A DNA stretch of 64,000 bases from Pseudomonas fluorescens (GCF_000730425.1 NZ_CP008896.1:4154001-4218000); one strand, 5' to 3'. Shown: positions 37,620-47,290, counted from the stretch's first letter. Translations and numbers: made by a program. Notes: generated by a model not told the origin, from the letters alone.

Positions 37620-37886
37620 TCATCTACTTGTCGAACGGCCGAGCGCCTTCATCAGCCCCGGCTTCTGGCTCGCAAAGGTGCCATAGAAGACCTCATTACC
37701 GATGAGCGTGATCGGAGCCACGCGCACGCCGGTTCGTGACTTGGCTTCCGCAGAAATCTTCGGGTCGGTCAGGTCGCGTTCTTCAAACACGATGCTCTGC
37801 TGGGACAGCCACTCCTTCAGCACCCGACAGTCCGGGCAGGCTGGAGTGCTATAGATGATGATGCGCGGGGTGCTGGCTTGGTTCAT
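37620..37886 (-). CDS. Glutaredoxin-like protein
   Basis: 88 aa from the ATG at 37,886. Thioredoxin-fold start IIIYSTPACPDCRVLKEWL with a C-x-x-C pair, and the cis-Pro region RVAPITLIGNEVFYG. It lies 10 bp past the DUF305 gene stop and would share its CueR-type promoter, suggesting help with copper-damaged thiols. Confidence 0.8.
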   Translation of the reverse strand: MNQASTPRIIIYSTPACPDCRVLKEWLSQQSIVFEERDLTDPKISAEAKSRTGVRVAPITLIGNEVFYGTFASQKPGLMKALGRSTSR

Positions 37887-37896
37887 GGTCGTGCCT

Positions 37897-38595
37897 TCAC
37901 TTTCCCCGAGCGGCAAGCCAGCTCTTCATCATGGCGATCTCTCCTTCCTGCGCAGAGATAACCTCCTGAGCCAACTCGCGGACCTCCGGGTCCTTGCCGT
38001 ACTGCAACGCCACCTTGGCCATGTCGATCGCGCCCTGGTGATGCGGGATCATGCCGCGCATAAAGTCCACATCGGCATCGCCGCTGAAGTCAATCATCAT
38101 GTCGGCGTGCATGCGGTCATTGCCGGCACGGTAGGCGGTCGTCGAGGCGTCGCCCGAGCTGCCGGTCGCCGCCTGTTGGCCGCGTTCTCCAAGCCACTTA
38201 TTCATCATGGCGATCTCGCCTTCCTGCGCAGAGATAACCTCCTCAGCCAACTTGCGGACCTCCGGGTCCTTGCCGTACTGCAACGCCACCTTGGCCATGT
38301 CGATCGCGCCCTGGTGGTGCGGGATCATGCCGCGCATGAAATCGACGTCGGCGTTGCCAGTGAACTGCGCTCCCATCCCCGCGTGCATCTGGTCGTTCAC
38401 GGCGCGATACGCGGTCGTGGAAGGGCTGTCATTGGCCGAGGCGCTGGAGGGCATCGCGTGCCCTTGGTGATCTCCGCTCGCATTGGCCTGCATCACTTCA
38501 CCCGACGGGACCACCTTCTTCTGAACGGCCATCAGGCCGATGGCGACCACGACGGCGCCCGCAATGAACAACAGGCTGAACTTGTTGACTCTCAT
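37897..38595 (-). CDS. Tandem DUF305 protein, probably copper-linked
   Basis: 232 aa from the ATG at 38,595. Single N-terminal membrane or signal helix ([19 protein letters not shown]), a Met/His-rich linker ([11 protein letters not shown]) and two DUF305 repeats, each with [20 protein letters not shown]. The repeats are nearly identical, so the gene grew by recent internal duplication. DUF305 is a ferritin-like helical domain often found with copper resistance genes; Met/His-rich content suits periplasmic metal binding. Transcribed from the CueR-type promoter at 38,627-38,657. Confidence 0.85.
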   Translation of the reverse strand: MRVNKFSLLFIAGAVVVAIGLMAVQKKVVPSGEVMQANASGDHQGHAMPSSASANDSPSTTAYRAVNDQMHAGMGAQFTGNADVDFMRGMIPHHQGAIDMAKVALQYGKDPEVRKLAEEVISAQEGEIAMMNKWLGERGQQAATGSSGDASTTAYRAGNDRMHADMMIDFSGDADVDFMRGMIPHHQGAIDMAKVALQYGKDPEVRELAQEVISAQEGEIAMMKSWLAARGK

Positions 38596-38626
38596 GAAAA
38601 ACTCCTTGAATGAGATTGATGGAGTC

Positions 38627-38657
38627 ACTGTAGGGCTTCCCATTGTTGGAAGGTCAA
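38627..38657 (-). promoter_or_regulatory. MerR-family (CueR-type) promoter of DUF305-glutaredoxin
   Basis: On the minus strand: -35 TTGACC (38,652-38,657), 19-bp spacer with CCTTCC and GGGAAG arms, -10 TACAGT (38,627-38,632). The over-long spacer is diagnostic for MerR-family activation. Confidence 0.75.
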
Positions 38658-38819
38658 GCCCCTCATTTCGCCGTTGATGCCGATGAAGACCCTCGGCGCA
38701 AGATCCAGTCCTTCACTTCCGCCGCCTACGACAACGCGCTGTCGAAGCTGCAGCGGTGGAAGCAGGTGATGTAGCGCCTGAGGCGACCGCTAGATGGAAC
38801 ACCTCCCGCATCGGCCCGA

Positions 38820-40016
38820 TCAGCCCGGACCTAGCCGCACCGGCTTTCGCGCGGTCTGCCACAGCAGCGGCACCAAGATCAGCGCCAGGGCCGGGAAGAT
38901 CATCCAGTTGACCGCCTGCCAGCCCGAGCTGTGCAGGATCGATCCCGCGAGGAACGACACGGCCGCCGTGGCGGCGAAGACGAAGAAATCGTTCATGCCC
39001 TGCGCCTTGCTGCGCTCGGCCGGGGTGTGGCAATCGGTGACCACCGCCGTCGCGCCGATGAAGCTGAAGTTCCAGCCGATGCCCAGCAGCGCCAGCGAGC
39101 CCCAGAAGTGGGACAGGCCGAGCCCGCCCAGGGCCACCACCCCGGAGGCGGCGAGCAGCACCATGCCCACGGCGGTCACGCGCTCCTTGCCGTAGCGCAC
39201 CATCAGCCGCCCAGTGAAGAAGCTCGGCCCGAACATCGCCAGCAGGTGCCACTGGATGCCCAGGGCGGCGTTGTCCACCGAATGCCCGTGGTTGACCATC
39301 GCCACCGGCGCGGCGGTCATCACGAACGCCATCACCCCATAGGACACCACGCCCGCGGCCACGGCCAGCGCGTAGCGCGGCATCGCCAGGAGCTGCAGCA
39401 CCGTGCGGCCGCTGTCGGCGGCGGCTTCGGCCGGGGTCTGGCGCGGCGTGCGCAGCATCAGCAAGATCGGCAGGGCGATCAGCGGCAGCAGCGCCTGGCT
39501 GAGGAAGCTGCCGACGTAGGGCGTGCCCGCTACCGCGTCGCGCGTGAAGATCACCAACTGCGGCCCGATGATGGCACCCGCGAGACCCCCCACCATTACC
39601 CAGGAAATCGCCTTGGCCTTGAGCGCGTCCTCGGCGGTGTCGGCGGCTGCGAAGCGGTAGCTCTGCACATACGCGCCGTAGAAGCCCGCCAGGAAGGTGC
39701 CGGCGCAGAAGATCCAGAACGAGGCCAGCATGATGCCCAGCGCGGCGATCAGGCCCGAGGCCACGCCGAAGCCGACCCCGACCACGTATCCGTTGCGGCG
39801 GCCATGGCGCCGCATGATGAACGCCGCAGGCAAGGTGCCGATGGCAAGACCCAGGCCGAACAGGCTCACGGGCAAGGTGATCCAGGCCGAGTCCTTGGCA
39901 AGCTGCTGGCCGACCAGCCCGCCCAGCGACATCACGATGGGCGCGCTGGCGCCACCGAGCGCCTGCGCGGCGGTGAGAACGCCGATGTTTCGGCGCGTGA
40001 TGCTCTGGTCGGTCAT
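38820..40016 (-). CDS. MFS exporter
   Basis: 398 aa, 12 predicted helices. MFS signatures: LFGLGLAIGTLPAAFIMRRH-type loop 2-3 (GRRNGYVVGVG) and RFAAADTA in the centre. No substrate family is recognisable; position next to a MerR regulator and in a metal cargo region suggests metal or drug export. The preceding 100 bp contain an ArsR-type operator-like sequence. Confidence 0.75.
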   Translation of the reverse strand: MTDQSITRRNIGVLTAAQALGGASAPIVMSLGGLVGQQLAKDSAWITLPVSLFGLGLAIGTLPAAFIMRRHGRRNGYVVGVGFGVASGLIAALGIMLASFWIFCAGTFLAGFYGAYVQSYRFAAADTAEDALKAKAISWVMVGGLAGAIIGPQLVIFTRDAVAGTPYVGSFLSQALLPLIALPILLMLRTPRQTPAEAAADSGRTVLQLLAMPRYALAVAAGVVSYGVMAFVMTAAPVAMVNHGHSVDNAALGIQWHLLAMFGPSFFTGRLMVRYGKERVTAVGMVLLAASGVVALGGLGLSHFWGSLALLGIGWNFSFIGATAVVTDCHTPAERSKAQGMNDFFVFAATAAVSFLAGSILHSSGWQAVNWMIFPALALILVPLLWQTARKPVRLGPG

Positions 40017-40050
40017 GGGCGGTCTTTCTTGTTCGTTTGTCTGGCCGGAA

Positions 40051-40081
40051 ATATTACACGCATGAATATATGTTCAGTTAT
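40051..40081. promoter_or_regulatory. ArsR-type operator-like sequence before the MFS gene
   Basis: CATGAATATATGTTCAG at 40,061-40,077 resembles the ATGAAC/GTTCAT half-sites of SmtB/CzrA operators. On the minus strand a TAATAT -10-like box (40,049-40,055 area) sits beside it. Confidence 0.45.
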
Positions 40082-40107
40082 CCGACCATGATTCGGCCAT
40101 GCGATGC

Positions 40108-40500
40108 TCATGAACCGCCGCAACCTGGTCGCTCCTCGCAAATCTCCCGAGCGGCAGAAGGAACAGCCTGCCGTTCCAATGCGAGCAGGTGCTCTTTCAC
40201 CCGGGTCAGTTGCGCCATGCGTTCCTCGACATAGGCGAGATGGTCCCGGACAGCCTGCGTCAGCAGCTCGGGTTCCGGGGACTCGCGATGCGTCCAGCCC
40301 AGCAAGTTGCGCATGTCATCCAGGCCGATGCCCGACGCGCGGTAGTTGCGAATCAGGTAAAGCCGCTCGACATGGGCCGGGCCATAGCGCCGGTAGTTGT
40401 TGCGGGACCGCTCGGGAGCGGGCAGCAGGCCCTCCCGTTCGTAGAACCTGATGTTCTCAGGGGGCGTGCCGGTCAAGCGCGCGAGTTCACCAATCCTCAT
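40108..40500 (-). CDS. MerR-family metal regulator (CadR/PbrR-like)
   Basis: 130 aa from the ATG at 40,500. N-terminal MerR HTH (MRIGELARLTGTPPENIRFY, EREGLLP) and dimerisation helix. Near the C-terminus CEERPGC gives two cysteines five residues apart, near but not identical to the C-x6-C of CadR; the third cysteine of that group is absent. Metal specificity is thus open. It lies 51 bp after the outer-membrane channel gene and 91 bp before the MFS gene. Confidence 0.82.
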   Translation of the reverse strand: MRIGELARLTGTPPENIRFYEREGLLPAPERSRNNYRRYGPAHVERLYLIRNYRASGIGLDDMRNLLGWTHRESPEPELLTQAVRDHLAYVEERMAQLTRVKEHLLALERQAVPSAAREICEERPGCGGS

Positions 40501-40550
40501 CCAGCTCTCCGCGCGCAGCGATGGGGGACGCCACCGCTGCGCGCCGGCCC

Positions 40551-42056
40551 TCATCCCGGCGACCGGGCGGACTGCTGCGCCGTGGCGCCCGATTGCACCG
40601 TGTGCTCAGTCCAGCCGCCGCCCAGCGCCTTGTACAGATGGATGAGGTTGTTCAGCCGCGTCAGGCGCGTGCGCACCAGGGTCTGCTGCGTGCCGTAATG
40701 CGTGCGCTGCGCGTCGAGTACAGTGAGGTTGTCGTCCACGCCCTCCTGGAAGCGCTGCTCGGCCAGCTCGTAGGCCTTCTGGCTGGCCGCCACCAGGAGC
40801 TGCTCCGCGCGGATCTGCTCATCGAGCGTGCGCTTGCCCGCCAGGCCGTCGGCCACCTCGGCGAAGGCCGCCTGGATGGACTTCTCGTAGTTGGCGATCT
40901 CGATGCGCTTCTGTACGTGCGCCACGTCCAGGTTGGCGCGCAGCGCGCCGCCGCGGAAGATGGGCAGCGTGATCTGCGGCAGGAAGCTCCAGGCCCGCGA
41001 GCCCGAATCGAACAGGCCGTCCAGCGAAGCGCTGGCCGTGCCCGCCGAGCCCGTAAGGCTGATCGTCGGGAAGAACGCGGCCCGCGCCGCGCCGATGTTG
41101 GCGTTGGCGCCGATCAGCATCTGCTCGGCGGCGCGGATGTCCGGCCGGCGCGCGAGCAGTTCGGACGGCAGGCCGCTCGGCAGGCCGGTCGGCACGATGT
41201 CGTCCGGCAGCGCCATGGCCTCGTCAAGCTGCCGGGACAGCTCCGGCGTCAGCGGCTGGCCCAACAGCAGCACCAGCGCGTTGCGGTCCTTGGCCGCCTG
41301 CCGTGTGTAGGCGGCATGGTTGGCCTCGGCGGTGCGCAACGCGATCTCTGCGCGGCGCAGGTCGAGCTGCGTGGAGTTGCCCGCTTCCACCAGTTGGGTG
41401 GTCAGCCCGTAGGAGCGCTTCTGCGTGGCGAGGGTGTCGCTCGTCAGGCGCAGCAGTTCCTGGTCGGCACGCAGCGTGAGGTAGGCGCTGGCCACCTCGG
41501 ACACCAGGCTCATCTGCGTGGCGATGCGGGTCTCGTCGAGGGCCAGGTAGGACGCCAGCGCCCGGTCGCTGAGGCTGCGGATGCGGCCCCACAGGTCCAG
41601 TTCCCAGGCGGCCGTCACCCCGGCCACGTCGTAGCGCCGGAGCACGTCGCTTTGCCCCGTGGTGCTGAGGTCGGCCGGTACGCGCTCTGACGCGCCGCGG
41701 GCGGAAACGCCCAGGTTCGGCAGCATCTCGGCACGCTGGATACGGTACAGCGCCTGAGCCGCCTCCACGTTGAGCGCGGCCTTGCGCATGTCGCGGTTGT
41801 TCTCCAGTGAAATGCCGATCAACTGCTGCAGCAGCGGGTCGCGGAAGAAGTCCCGCCAGCCGATCTCGGCCGTGATCGCGTCGTCGGGCGTCGCGGCCGC
41901 CGGTTCCACATAGGCCGCGCCCAAGGGATAAGCCGTGTCGATCGGCGCTGCGGGCCGGTCATACTTCGGTGCCATGGAGCAGCCAGTCAACGCCGCCGCG
42001 AGGGCGAGCGGCGCCAGCGTCCTGGCGGGTCGTGTGAATGCGAAAGATGTTTTCAT
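40551..42056 (-). CDS. Outer-membrane efflux lipoprotein (OprM/OprN-like)
   Basis: 501 aa from the ATG at 42,056. Lipobox LTGCS, then the two TolC-like repeats (GWRDFFRDPLLQQLIGISLE, NNRDMRKAALNVEAAQALYR; later RRPDIRAAEQMLIGANANIG). NodT-type outer-membrane factor forming the exit duct for the upstream pump. 20 bp past the pump stop, same operon. Confidence 0.88.
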   Translation of the reverse strand: MKTSFAFTRPARTLAPLALAAALTGCSMAPKYDRPAAPIDTAYPLGAAYVEPAAATPDDAITAEIGWRDFFRDPLLQQLIGISLENNRDMRKAALNVEAAQALYRIQRAEMLPNLGVSARGASERVPADLSTTGQSDVLRRYDVAGVTAAWELDLWGRIRSLSDRALASYLALDETRIATQMSLVSEVASAYLTLRADQELLRLTSDTLATQKRSYGLTTQLVEAGNSTQLDLRRAEIALRTAEANHAAYTRQAAKDRNALVLLLGQPLTPELSRQLDEAMALPDDIVPTGLPSGLPSELLARRPDIRAAEQMLIGANANIGAARAAFFPTISLTGSAGTASASLDGLFDSGSRAWSFLPQITLPIFRGGALRANLDVAHVQKRIEIANYEKSIQAAFAEVADGLAGKRTLDEQIRAEQLLVAASQKAYELAEQRFQEGVDDNLTVLDAQRTHYGTQQTLVRTRLTRLNNLIHLYKALGGGWTEHTVQSGATAQQSARSPG

Positions 42057-42076
42057 GTCGTATGTCCTCCTGGCCG

Positions 42077-45000
42077 TCATGCGTGCTGGTCGGTCATGCC
42101 GACACGGGCATGGCGCGCTTCGCGGCGCAGCGCCAGCTTGCGCACCACGACGTAGAACACCGGCGTCAGCACCAGGCCGAATACCGTCACGCCCAGCATG
42201 CCGGCGAACACCGCGATGCCCATGGCGTGGCGCATCTCGGCGCCCGCACCGCTGGCCAGCACCAGCGGCACCACGCCAGCGATGAAGGCGAACGACGTCA
42301 TCAGGATCGGGCGCAGCCGCAAGCGCGCGGCTTCGAGCACGGCTGCCAGCGGATCGGCCCCTTCGCTTTCCTTCGCGCGGGCGAACTCCACGATCAGGAT
42401 CGCGTTCTTGGCGGCCAGGCCGATCAGCACCACGAAACCGATCTGCGTGAAGATGTTGTTGTCCCCCCCAGAGAGCCAGACGCCGGCGATCGCCGAGAGC
42501 AGCGCCATGGGTGCAATCAGCAGCACAGCGAACGGCAGCGACCAACTGTTGTACTGGGCCGCCAGGAACAGGAAGGCGAGCAGCACCGCCAGCGCGAAGA
42601 TATAGATAGCAGTATTGCCAACTCGCTTTTCCTGGAAAGTCAGGTCCGTCCATTCGTAGGTCATACCGTCAGGCAGCGATTCGCTCACGATCTTCTCAAT
42701 CGCGGCGGTGGCCTGGCCGGATGAGTAGCCCGGCGCTGGCCCGCCGCTGATGTCCGCCGAGGGGAAGCCGTTGTAATGCATCACCCGGTCGGGGCCGGAA
42801 CTGCGCTCGATGGTCGCGAACGCGCTCAGCGGGATCATGTCGCCCGCTGCATTGCGCACCTTGAGCATGCCTATGTCCTCAGCCTGCATGCGGAACTGCG
42901 CATCGGCTTGGGCCATTACCCGGTAGGTGCGACCGAAGCGGTTGAAGTCGTTGACGTAGAGCGAGCCAAGGTTGACCTGCAGGGTGTCGAACACCTCGGT
43001 CAGCGACACGCCCTGCGACTTGGCCTTCACCCGGTCGATGTCCACCTGCAACTGCGGCGCATTGGTCTGGAAGCTGGCGAGCATGTTCGCCAGCTCGGGC
43101 GCCTGCATGGCCTTGCCCATGATCTGGCCCTGTGCTTGTGCAAGCGCCTCGGGACCCAGGCCCGCCCGGTCCTCGATCTGCAGCTTAAAGCCGCCCATAG
43201 AACCCAGGCCCGGCACCGGCGGCGGCGGGAAGATGCCGACGAAGCCGTCCGGGATCTGGCTGAACTTGCCCATGAGCTTGCCCTGGATGGCGAAGGCCGA
43301 CAGCGACGGGTCCTTGCGCTCATCGAAGGGCTTGAGCATGGCGAACATCAGCGCGGTGTTCGGCTGGTTCACCGGTCCATTGACCGACAGGCCCGGGAAG
43401 GCCACCACGCTCTCGACGCCCGGCTCAGCCAGTGCGATCTTGGTCATCTCCTTGACGACCGCCTCGGTGCGATCCAGCGAGGCGCCGGTCGGAAGCTGGG
43501 CGATGCCCACGAGGTAGTACTTGTCCTGGGCGGGCACGAAGCCCGCAGGCACCTTGTGGAAGCCCAGCCAGGTCAGGCCCAGGAAGCCGACGTAGAGCAG
43601 CAGCACGATGGCGCTGCCGCGCACCGCGCGGCGCACGCCCCCGACGTAGGAATTCGAGGCGCGGTCGAAGAAGCGGTTGAAGCGGCGGAAGAAGCCGCCG
43701 AACACGCCGTCGATGATGCGCGTGACGCGATCGGGCTTGGCCGCGCCGTGGTGCGGCTTGAGCAGGATGGCGGCCAGCGCTGGCGACAGCGTAAGCGAGT
43801 TGATCGCCGACAGGATGGTCGAGAACGCGATGGTTAGCGCGAACTGGCGATAGAACTCGCCCTGCAGCCCCGACAGGAACGCCGAGGGGATGAAGACCGC
43901 TGCCAGCACCGAGGTGATGGCCAGGATCGGGCCAGTCACTTCATCCATCGCCTTGCGCGCCGCGTCCTTGGGTGATTCGCCCAGCGCTATGTGGCGCTCC
44001 ACGTTCTCCACCACCACGATGGCGTCATCCACCACGATGCCGATGGACAGCACCAGTCCGAACAGCGACAGTGTGTTCAGCGAGAAACCGAACATGTGCA
44101 TCACCGCGAACGTGCCGACCAGCGAGACCGGCACGGCGATCAGCGGGATGATCGACGCGCGCCAGGATTGCAGGAACAGCACCACCACGATCACCACCAG
44201 GAAGATGGCCTCCAGCAGCGTGACGGCGACGGACTGGAGCGAGGCGCGCACGAAGACCGTGGGGTCGTAGGCGATCCTATACTCAATGCCGTCGGGGAAC
44301 TTAGCTTGAAGTCGGTCCATTGCCGCGCGCACCGCGCTAGACACATCCAGCGCGTTCGCGCCCGGGCTCTGGATGATCTGTATCCCCACCGCCGGCTCGC
44401 CATTGAGCAGGCTGCGCAAAGAGTAGGAATCGGCCCCCATCGAGATGCGGGCGACATCCCGCAGGCGAGTTACCTGGCCGTCGGCGCCCGTCTTCACGAC
44501 GATCTCGCCGAATTGCTCCTCGCTCGACAGTCGGCCCAGAGTGTTGACCGTGACCTGGAACGCCGCCGAGGCATCCGGCTGCTGACCAACCGAACCAGCG
44601 GCAACCTGTATGTTCTGCTCGCGGATGGCGGCAACCACGTCGCTCGCGATCAGCCCACGAGCAGCGACCTTGGCGGGTTCGAGCCAGACCCGCATCGAAT
44701 ACTCCCCGGCGCCCCAGACTAGGACATCGCCGACGCCTGGCGTACGAGCCAGCTCATCCTTCACATGAAGTGTGGCGTAGTTGGAGACGTACAGCGGATC
44801 ATATCGACCTCCAGGCGAAAGCAAATGCACCACCATGAGAACGTCCGGCGACGTTTTCTCGGTGACAACACCGATGCGCTGAACTTCAGGCGGTAGGCGC
44901 GGCAACGCCCGCGAGACCCGGTTTTGCACCTGGATCTGCGCAATGTCGGCGTTGATATGCTGCTCGAAGGAGACGGTGAGCACCATTTTCCCGTCGGTGG

Positions 45001-45253
45001 ACATCTGAGACTGCATGTACATCATGCCTTCTACGCCGTTGATCGCCTGCTCCAGCGGTGATGCCACGGTATCGGCGATCACTTGCGGGTTGGCACCGGG
45101 ATAGCTAGCGGTGACCTGCACCGTGGGAGGCGTGACCTGCGGGTATTCGCTCAGCGGCAGCTGGAAGTAGCTGATCGCGCCCGCGATCAGCATCAGCACC
45201 GACAGGACGATGGCGAAGATGGGCCGGTTGATGAAGAAGCGGGGGAAATTCAT
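42077..45253 (-). CDS. RND multidrug efflux permease (HAE-1, MexF-like)
   Basis: 1058 aa. HAE-1 features: MNFPRFFINRPIFAIVLSVL start, LGLVLSIGIVVDDAIVVVEN with the proton-relay acidic residues, LGPxG-like periplasmic loops, and GFVVLIGLAAKNAILIVEFA at the second repeat. It is nearer to drug pumps (MexF, SmeE type) than to CzcA metal pumps. Its start overlaps the adaptor gene by 4 bp. Adaptor, pump and channel form a complete tripartite exporter on the ICE. Confidence 0.88.
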   Translation of the reverse strand: MNFPRFFINRPIFAIVLSVLMLIAGAISYFQLPLSEYPQVTPPTVQVTASYPGANPQVIADTVASPLEQAINGVEGMMYMQSQMSTDGKMVLTVSFEQHINADIAQIQVQNRVSRALPRLPPEVQRIGVVTEKTSPDVLMVVHLLSPGGRYDPLYVSNYATLHVKDELARTPGVGDVLVWGAGEYSMRVWLEPAKVAARGLIASDVVAAIREQNIQVAAGSVGQQPDASAAFQVTVNTLGRLSSEEQFGEIVVKTGADGQVTRLRDVARISMGADSYSLRSLLNGEPAVGIQIIQSPGANALDVSSAVRAAMDRLQAKFPDGIEYRIAYDPTVFVRASLQSVAVTLLEAIFLVVIVVVLFLQSWRASIIPLIAVPVSLVGTFAVMHMFGFSLNTLSLFGLVLSIGIVVDDAIVVVENVERHIALGESPKDAARKAMDEVTGPILAITSVLAAVFIPSAFLSGLQGEFYRQFALTIAFSTILSAINSLTLSPALAAILLKPHHGAAKPDRVTRIIDGVFGGFFRRFNRFFDRASNSYVGGVRRAVRGSAIVLLLYVGFLGLTWLGFHKVPAGFVPAQDKYYLVGIAQLPTGASLDRTEAVVKEMTKIALAEPGVESVVAFPGLSVNGPVNQPNTALMFAMLKPFDERKDPSLSAFAIQGKLMGKFSQIPDGFVGIFPPPPVPGLGSMGGFKLQIEDRAGLGPEALAQAQGQIMGKAMQAPELANMLASFQTNAPQLQVDIDRVKAKSQGVSLTEVFDTLQVNLGSLYVNDFNRFGRTYRVMAQADAQFRMQAEDIGMLKVRNAAGDMIPLSAFATIERSSGPDRVMHYNGFPSADISGGPAPGYSSGQATAAIEKIVSESLPDGMTYEWTDLTFQEKRVGNTAIYIFALAVLLAFLFLAAQYNSWSLPFAVLLIAPMALLSAIAGVWLSGGDNNIFTQIGFVVLIGLAAKNAILIVEFARAKESEGADPLAAVLEAARLRLRPILMTSFAFIAGVVPLVLASGAGAEMRHAMGIAVFAGMLGVTVFGLVLTPVFYVVVRKLALRREARHARVGMTDQHA

Positions 45254-46488
45254 TTGCGGGCCTCCGCCGAGCCGGCCGCGCCGTCAGCCTTGGCGGGGTC
45301 CGCGCCGGCGGCCGGTGCCGCGGGCGGCTGCATGGGCACCATGCGCGGCGTGACCGCCATGCCGGGGCGCACGAGGCCCTTGATGATGATCTTCTCACCG
45401 GCCTGCAGGCTGCCGTTGATGACGCGCAGCCCGTCCACCACCGGCCCCAGTTCGATGGGCCGGTACTGGGCCTGGTTGTTCTCGCCCACGACCAGCACGT
45501 AGTTGCGCCCTTGGTCGGTGCCCACGGCCTGATCGTCGATCAGGACGGCCTCGCGCGCCGCGCCGGTGGACAGCTTGGCCCGGGCGAACATGCCGGGTGC
45601 CATGCGCCCATCCGGGTTGGGCACAACGGCGCGCGCGCGGATCGTGCCGGTGCTTCGGTCAATGGTGTTGCCCACGAAGTCGAGCGCGCCCCTGTGCGGG
45701 AAACCCTTGTCCGTGGTCAGCCCGACCTGCACGGGCAGCGAGGCCTTGCCGCCGGCGCCCGCAGCGGGCCGCGAGCGGCTCACGACGTTGAGGTACGTGG
45801 CTTCGTCGATGTCGAAGTACACGTGCAGCGGGTCGATGGACACGATCGTGGTCAGCAGCGTGGCCGCGCCGGCGACACCGCCGCTGACCAGGTTGCCCTC
45901 GGTCACGAGCACGCGGTCAACGCGCCCGGCGATGGGCGCCGTGACGCGGGCGTAGGACAGATCCAGCCGCGCCGCAGCGACGGCGGCCTTGGCCGCTTGC
46001 ACCTGGGCCTGGCGCGCACTGCGCGCGGAGACGGCATCGTCGTAGGTCTTGCGCGCGACAGCGCCGGTCGCCACCAGGCGCTCGGCGCGGTCGAAGTCGG
46101 CCTGGGCCTGACTGGCCAGCACCTCGGCCTGTTGCAGTTGCGCCGCAGCCGTGTCGAGCGTGACCTGGAACGGTCGGGGGTCGATCTGGAACAGCAGTTG
46201 TCCCTTGCGCACCAGGCTGCCCTCGGGGACGCTCACAGCATCGACGGCGCCGCCGACCCGCGAGCGCAGCTCGACGGTCTTGGGCGCGGCCAGGAAGCCG
46301 GTGTACTCGGCCGATGGCGCGACCGTGCGGGTGATGACCTCGGCCACGGGCACCTGCGGCGCCATCGGCGCGCCCGCCGGGGGCGCCGCGGCCTTGCCCT
46401 CGTCCTTGGCGTCGCGGGCGGCAATCGCTATGCCCCCGACGGCTGCGATGACGCCTGCCACCACAACGATTCTGATTTTTTTACGCAT
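45250..46488 (-). CDS. RND efflux periplasmic adaptor (MexE-like)
   Basis: 412 aa. An uncleaved or Sec-type helix (IRIVVVAGVIAAVGGIAIAA) without lipobox, then the lipoyl motif ELRSRVGGAVDAVSVPEGSL, an alpha hairpin and the second lipoyl half TAPIAGRVDRVLVTEGNLV. The C-terminus is Ala/Pro-rich. First gene of the pump operon, preceded by a MerR-type promoter at 46,555-46,585. Confidence 0.86.
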   Translation of the reverse strand: MRKKIRIVVVAGVIAAVGGIAIAARDAKDEGKAAAPPAGAPMAPQVPVAEVITRTVAPSAEYTGFLAAPKTVELRSRVGGAVDAVSVPEGSLVRKGQLLFQIDPRPFQVTLDTAAAQLQQAEVLASQAQADFDRAERLVATGAVARKTYDDAVSARSARQAQVQAAKAAVAAARLDLSYARVTAPIAGRVDRVLVTEGNLVSGGVAGAATLLTTIVSIDPLHVYFDIDEATYLNVVSRSRPAAGAGGKASLPVQVGLTTDKGFPHRGALDFVGNTIDRSTGTIRARAVVPNPDGRMAPGMFARAKLSTGAAREAVLIDDQAVGTDQGRNYVLVVGENNQAQYRPIELGPVVDGLRVINGSLQAGEKIIIKGLVRPGMAVTPRMVPMQPPAAPAAGADPAKADGAAGSAEARK

Positions 46489-46554
46489 GGAAGTGCCCCT
46501 TTCTTGGATGCAGGACTCCGGCCCTTCCGAAGCGCTCTGCAGAAATTTGTGTGG

Positions 46555-46585
46555 AGGCTAGGCGTTACAACGAAGGCAAGGTCAA
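46555..46585 (-). promoter_or_regulatory. MerR-type promoter of the RND pump operon
   Basis: Minus strand: -35 TTGACC (46,580-46,585), 19-bp spacer, -10 TAGCCT (46,555-46,560). It shares TTGACCTT with the other three MerR-type promoters but its spacer dyad is less symmetrical, so a different MerR protein (perhaps that at 40,108) may act on it. Confidence 0.6.
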
Positions 46586-46659
46586 GCCCTTTGGGTTGCC
46601 CTAGCGGGCAGGCTGCATGGACAAGGTGGTGGGAAAACCCCGCGTCGTCGCTGTGGCCA

Positions 46660-46890
46660 CTCCGACATCCAGCTCACGAGTGCCGTTGTGCGGTTGAACC
46701 GGTCGGTCTTGTGGGTGATTGCGAGCGCGGGAGGCTCAGGCGTCCAAGCTGCCGCCGCCCATTGCTGTGCCTGCGCGGCATCCCGGCGCCCAGGCAGGGC
46801 CCGCGATTCAGGGTGTTGCGCCCAGGCCGCATCGAGGACGTCCTTGAGGCTAACCGGCGGCGTGGGTACCGGCGCCTCGCAACCTGCCAT
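46660..46890 (-). pseudogene. N-terminal fragment of a CzcC/TolC-like outer-membrane protein
   Basis: From an ATG at 46,890 the frame reads PPVSLKDVLDAAWAQHPESR, then AQQWAAAAWTPEPPALAITH and KTDRFNRTTALVSW, the start of CzcC-type channels of heavy-metal RND pumps. Similarity ends near 46,670, followed by unrelated codons. No signal peptide or remainder is present. It follows the ArsR gene by 22 bp, suggesting a lost czcCBA-like operon. Confidence 0.6.
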
Positions 46891-46912
46891 TCGCCTGGGT
46901 GCTTGGGCCTGG

Positions 46913-47290
46913 TCAGTCGTCGGCTTTGTCCTCGGAAATGTGGACCGCCATGTCCTGCAGCACCTGGCTGACGTGCTGGTCCGCGATGCTGTAGAAGATG
47001 TGCTTGGCTTGGCGTTCGCCGCGCACGAGGCGCGCACCGCGCAGCAGCCGCAGGTGATGGCTGACCAGAGACTGCGACAGGTCGAGCGCTTCGGCGATGT
47101 CCCCCACGGCGACCGAGCCATGCATGCACTGCAGCAGGATCTTCAATCGCGATTGGTCGCCCAGCAGGCGGAAGGTCTCGGCCAGAACAGCGACGTCACT
47201 TTGCGACATTGCGAGGGCATCGGTCGCCGCGTCGTGGCTGGTGGTCGAGCATTGCGCGGTGTCGGCGCTGGTGGTTTTGCGGGACGTCAT
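46913..47290 (-). CDS. ArsR/SmtB-family metal repressor
   Basis: 125 aa. Winged helix (LGDQSRLKILLQCMHGSVAV, LDLSQSLVSHHLRLLRGARL). The last helix has D-x-H-x10-H-x2-E (DQHVSQVLQDMAVHISE), the alpha-5 zinc site of CzrA and SmtB; no alpha-3 CxC site. It should sense Zn, Co or Cd and repress the CDF exporter directly upstream, with which it is co-directional. Confidence 0.86.
   Translation of the reverse strand: MTSRKTTSADTAQCSTTSHDAATDALAMSQSDVAVLAETFRLLGDQSRLKILLQCMHGSVAVGDIAEALDLSQSLVSHHLRLLRGARLVRGERQAKHIFYSIADQHVSQVLQDMAVHISEDKADD

Noticed and set aside
38649..38774. Plus-strand fragment ending SKLQRWKQVM before a stop at 38,774
   Set aside because: It reads like the end of a real protein, perhaps a cargo remnant, but I cannot name a family and it is too short to support.
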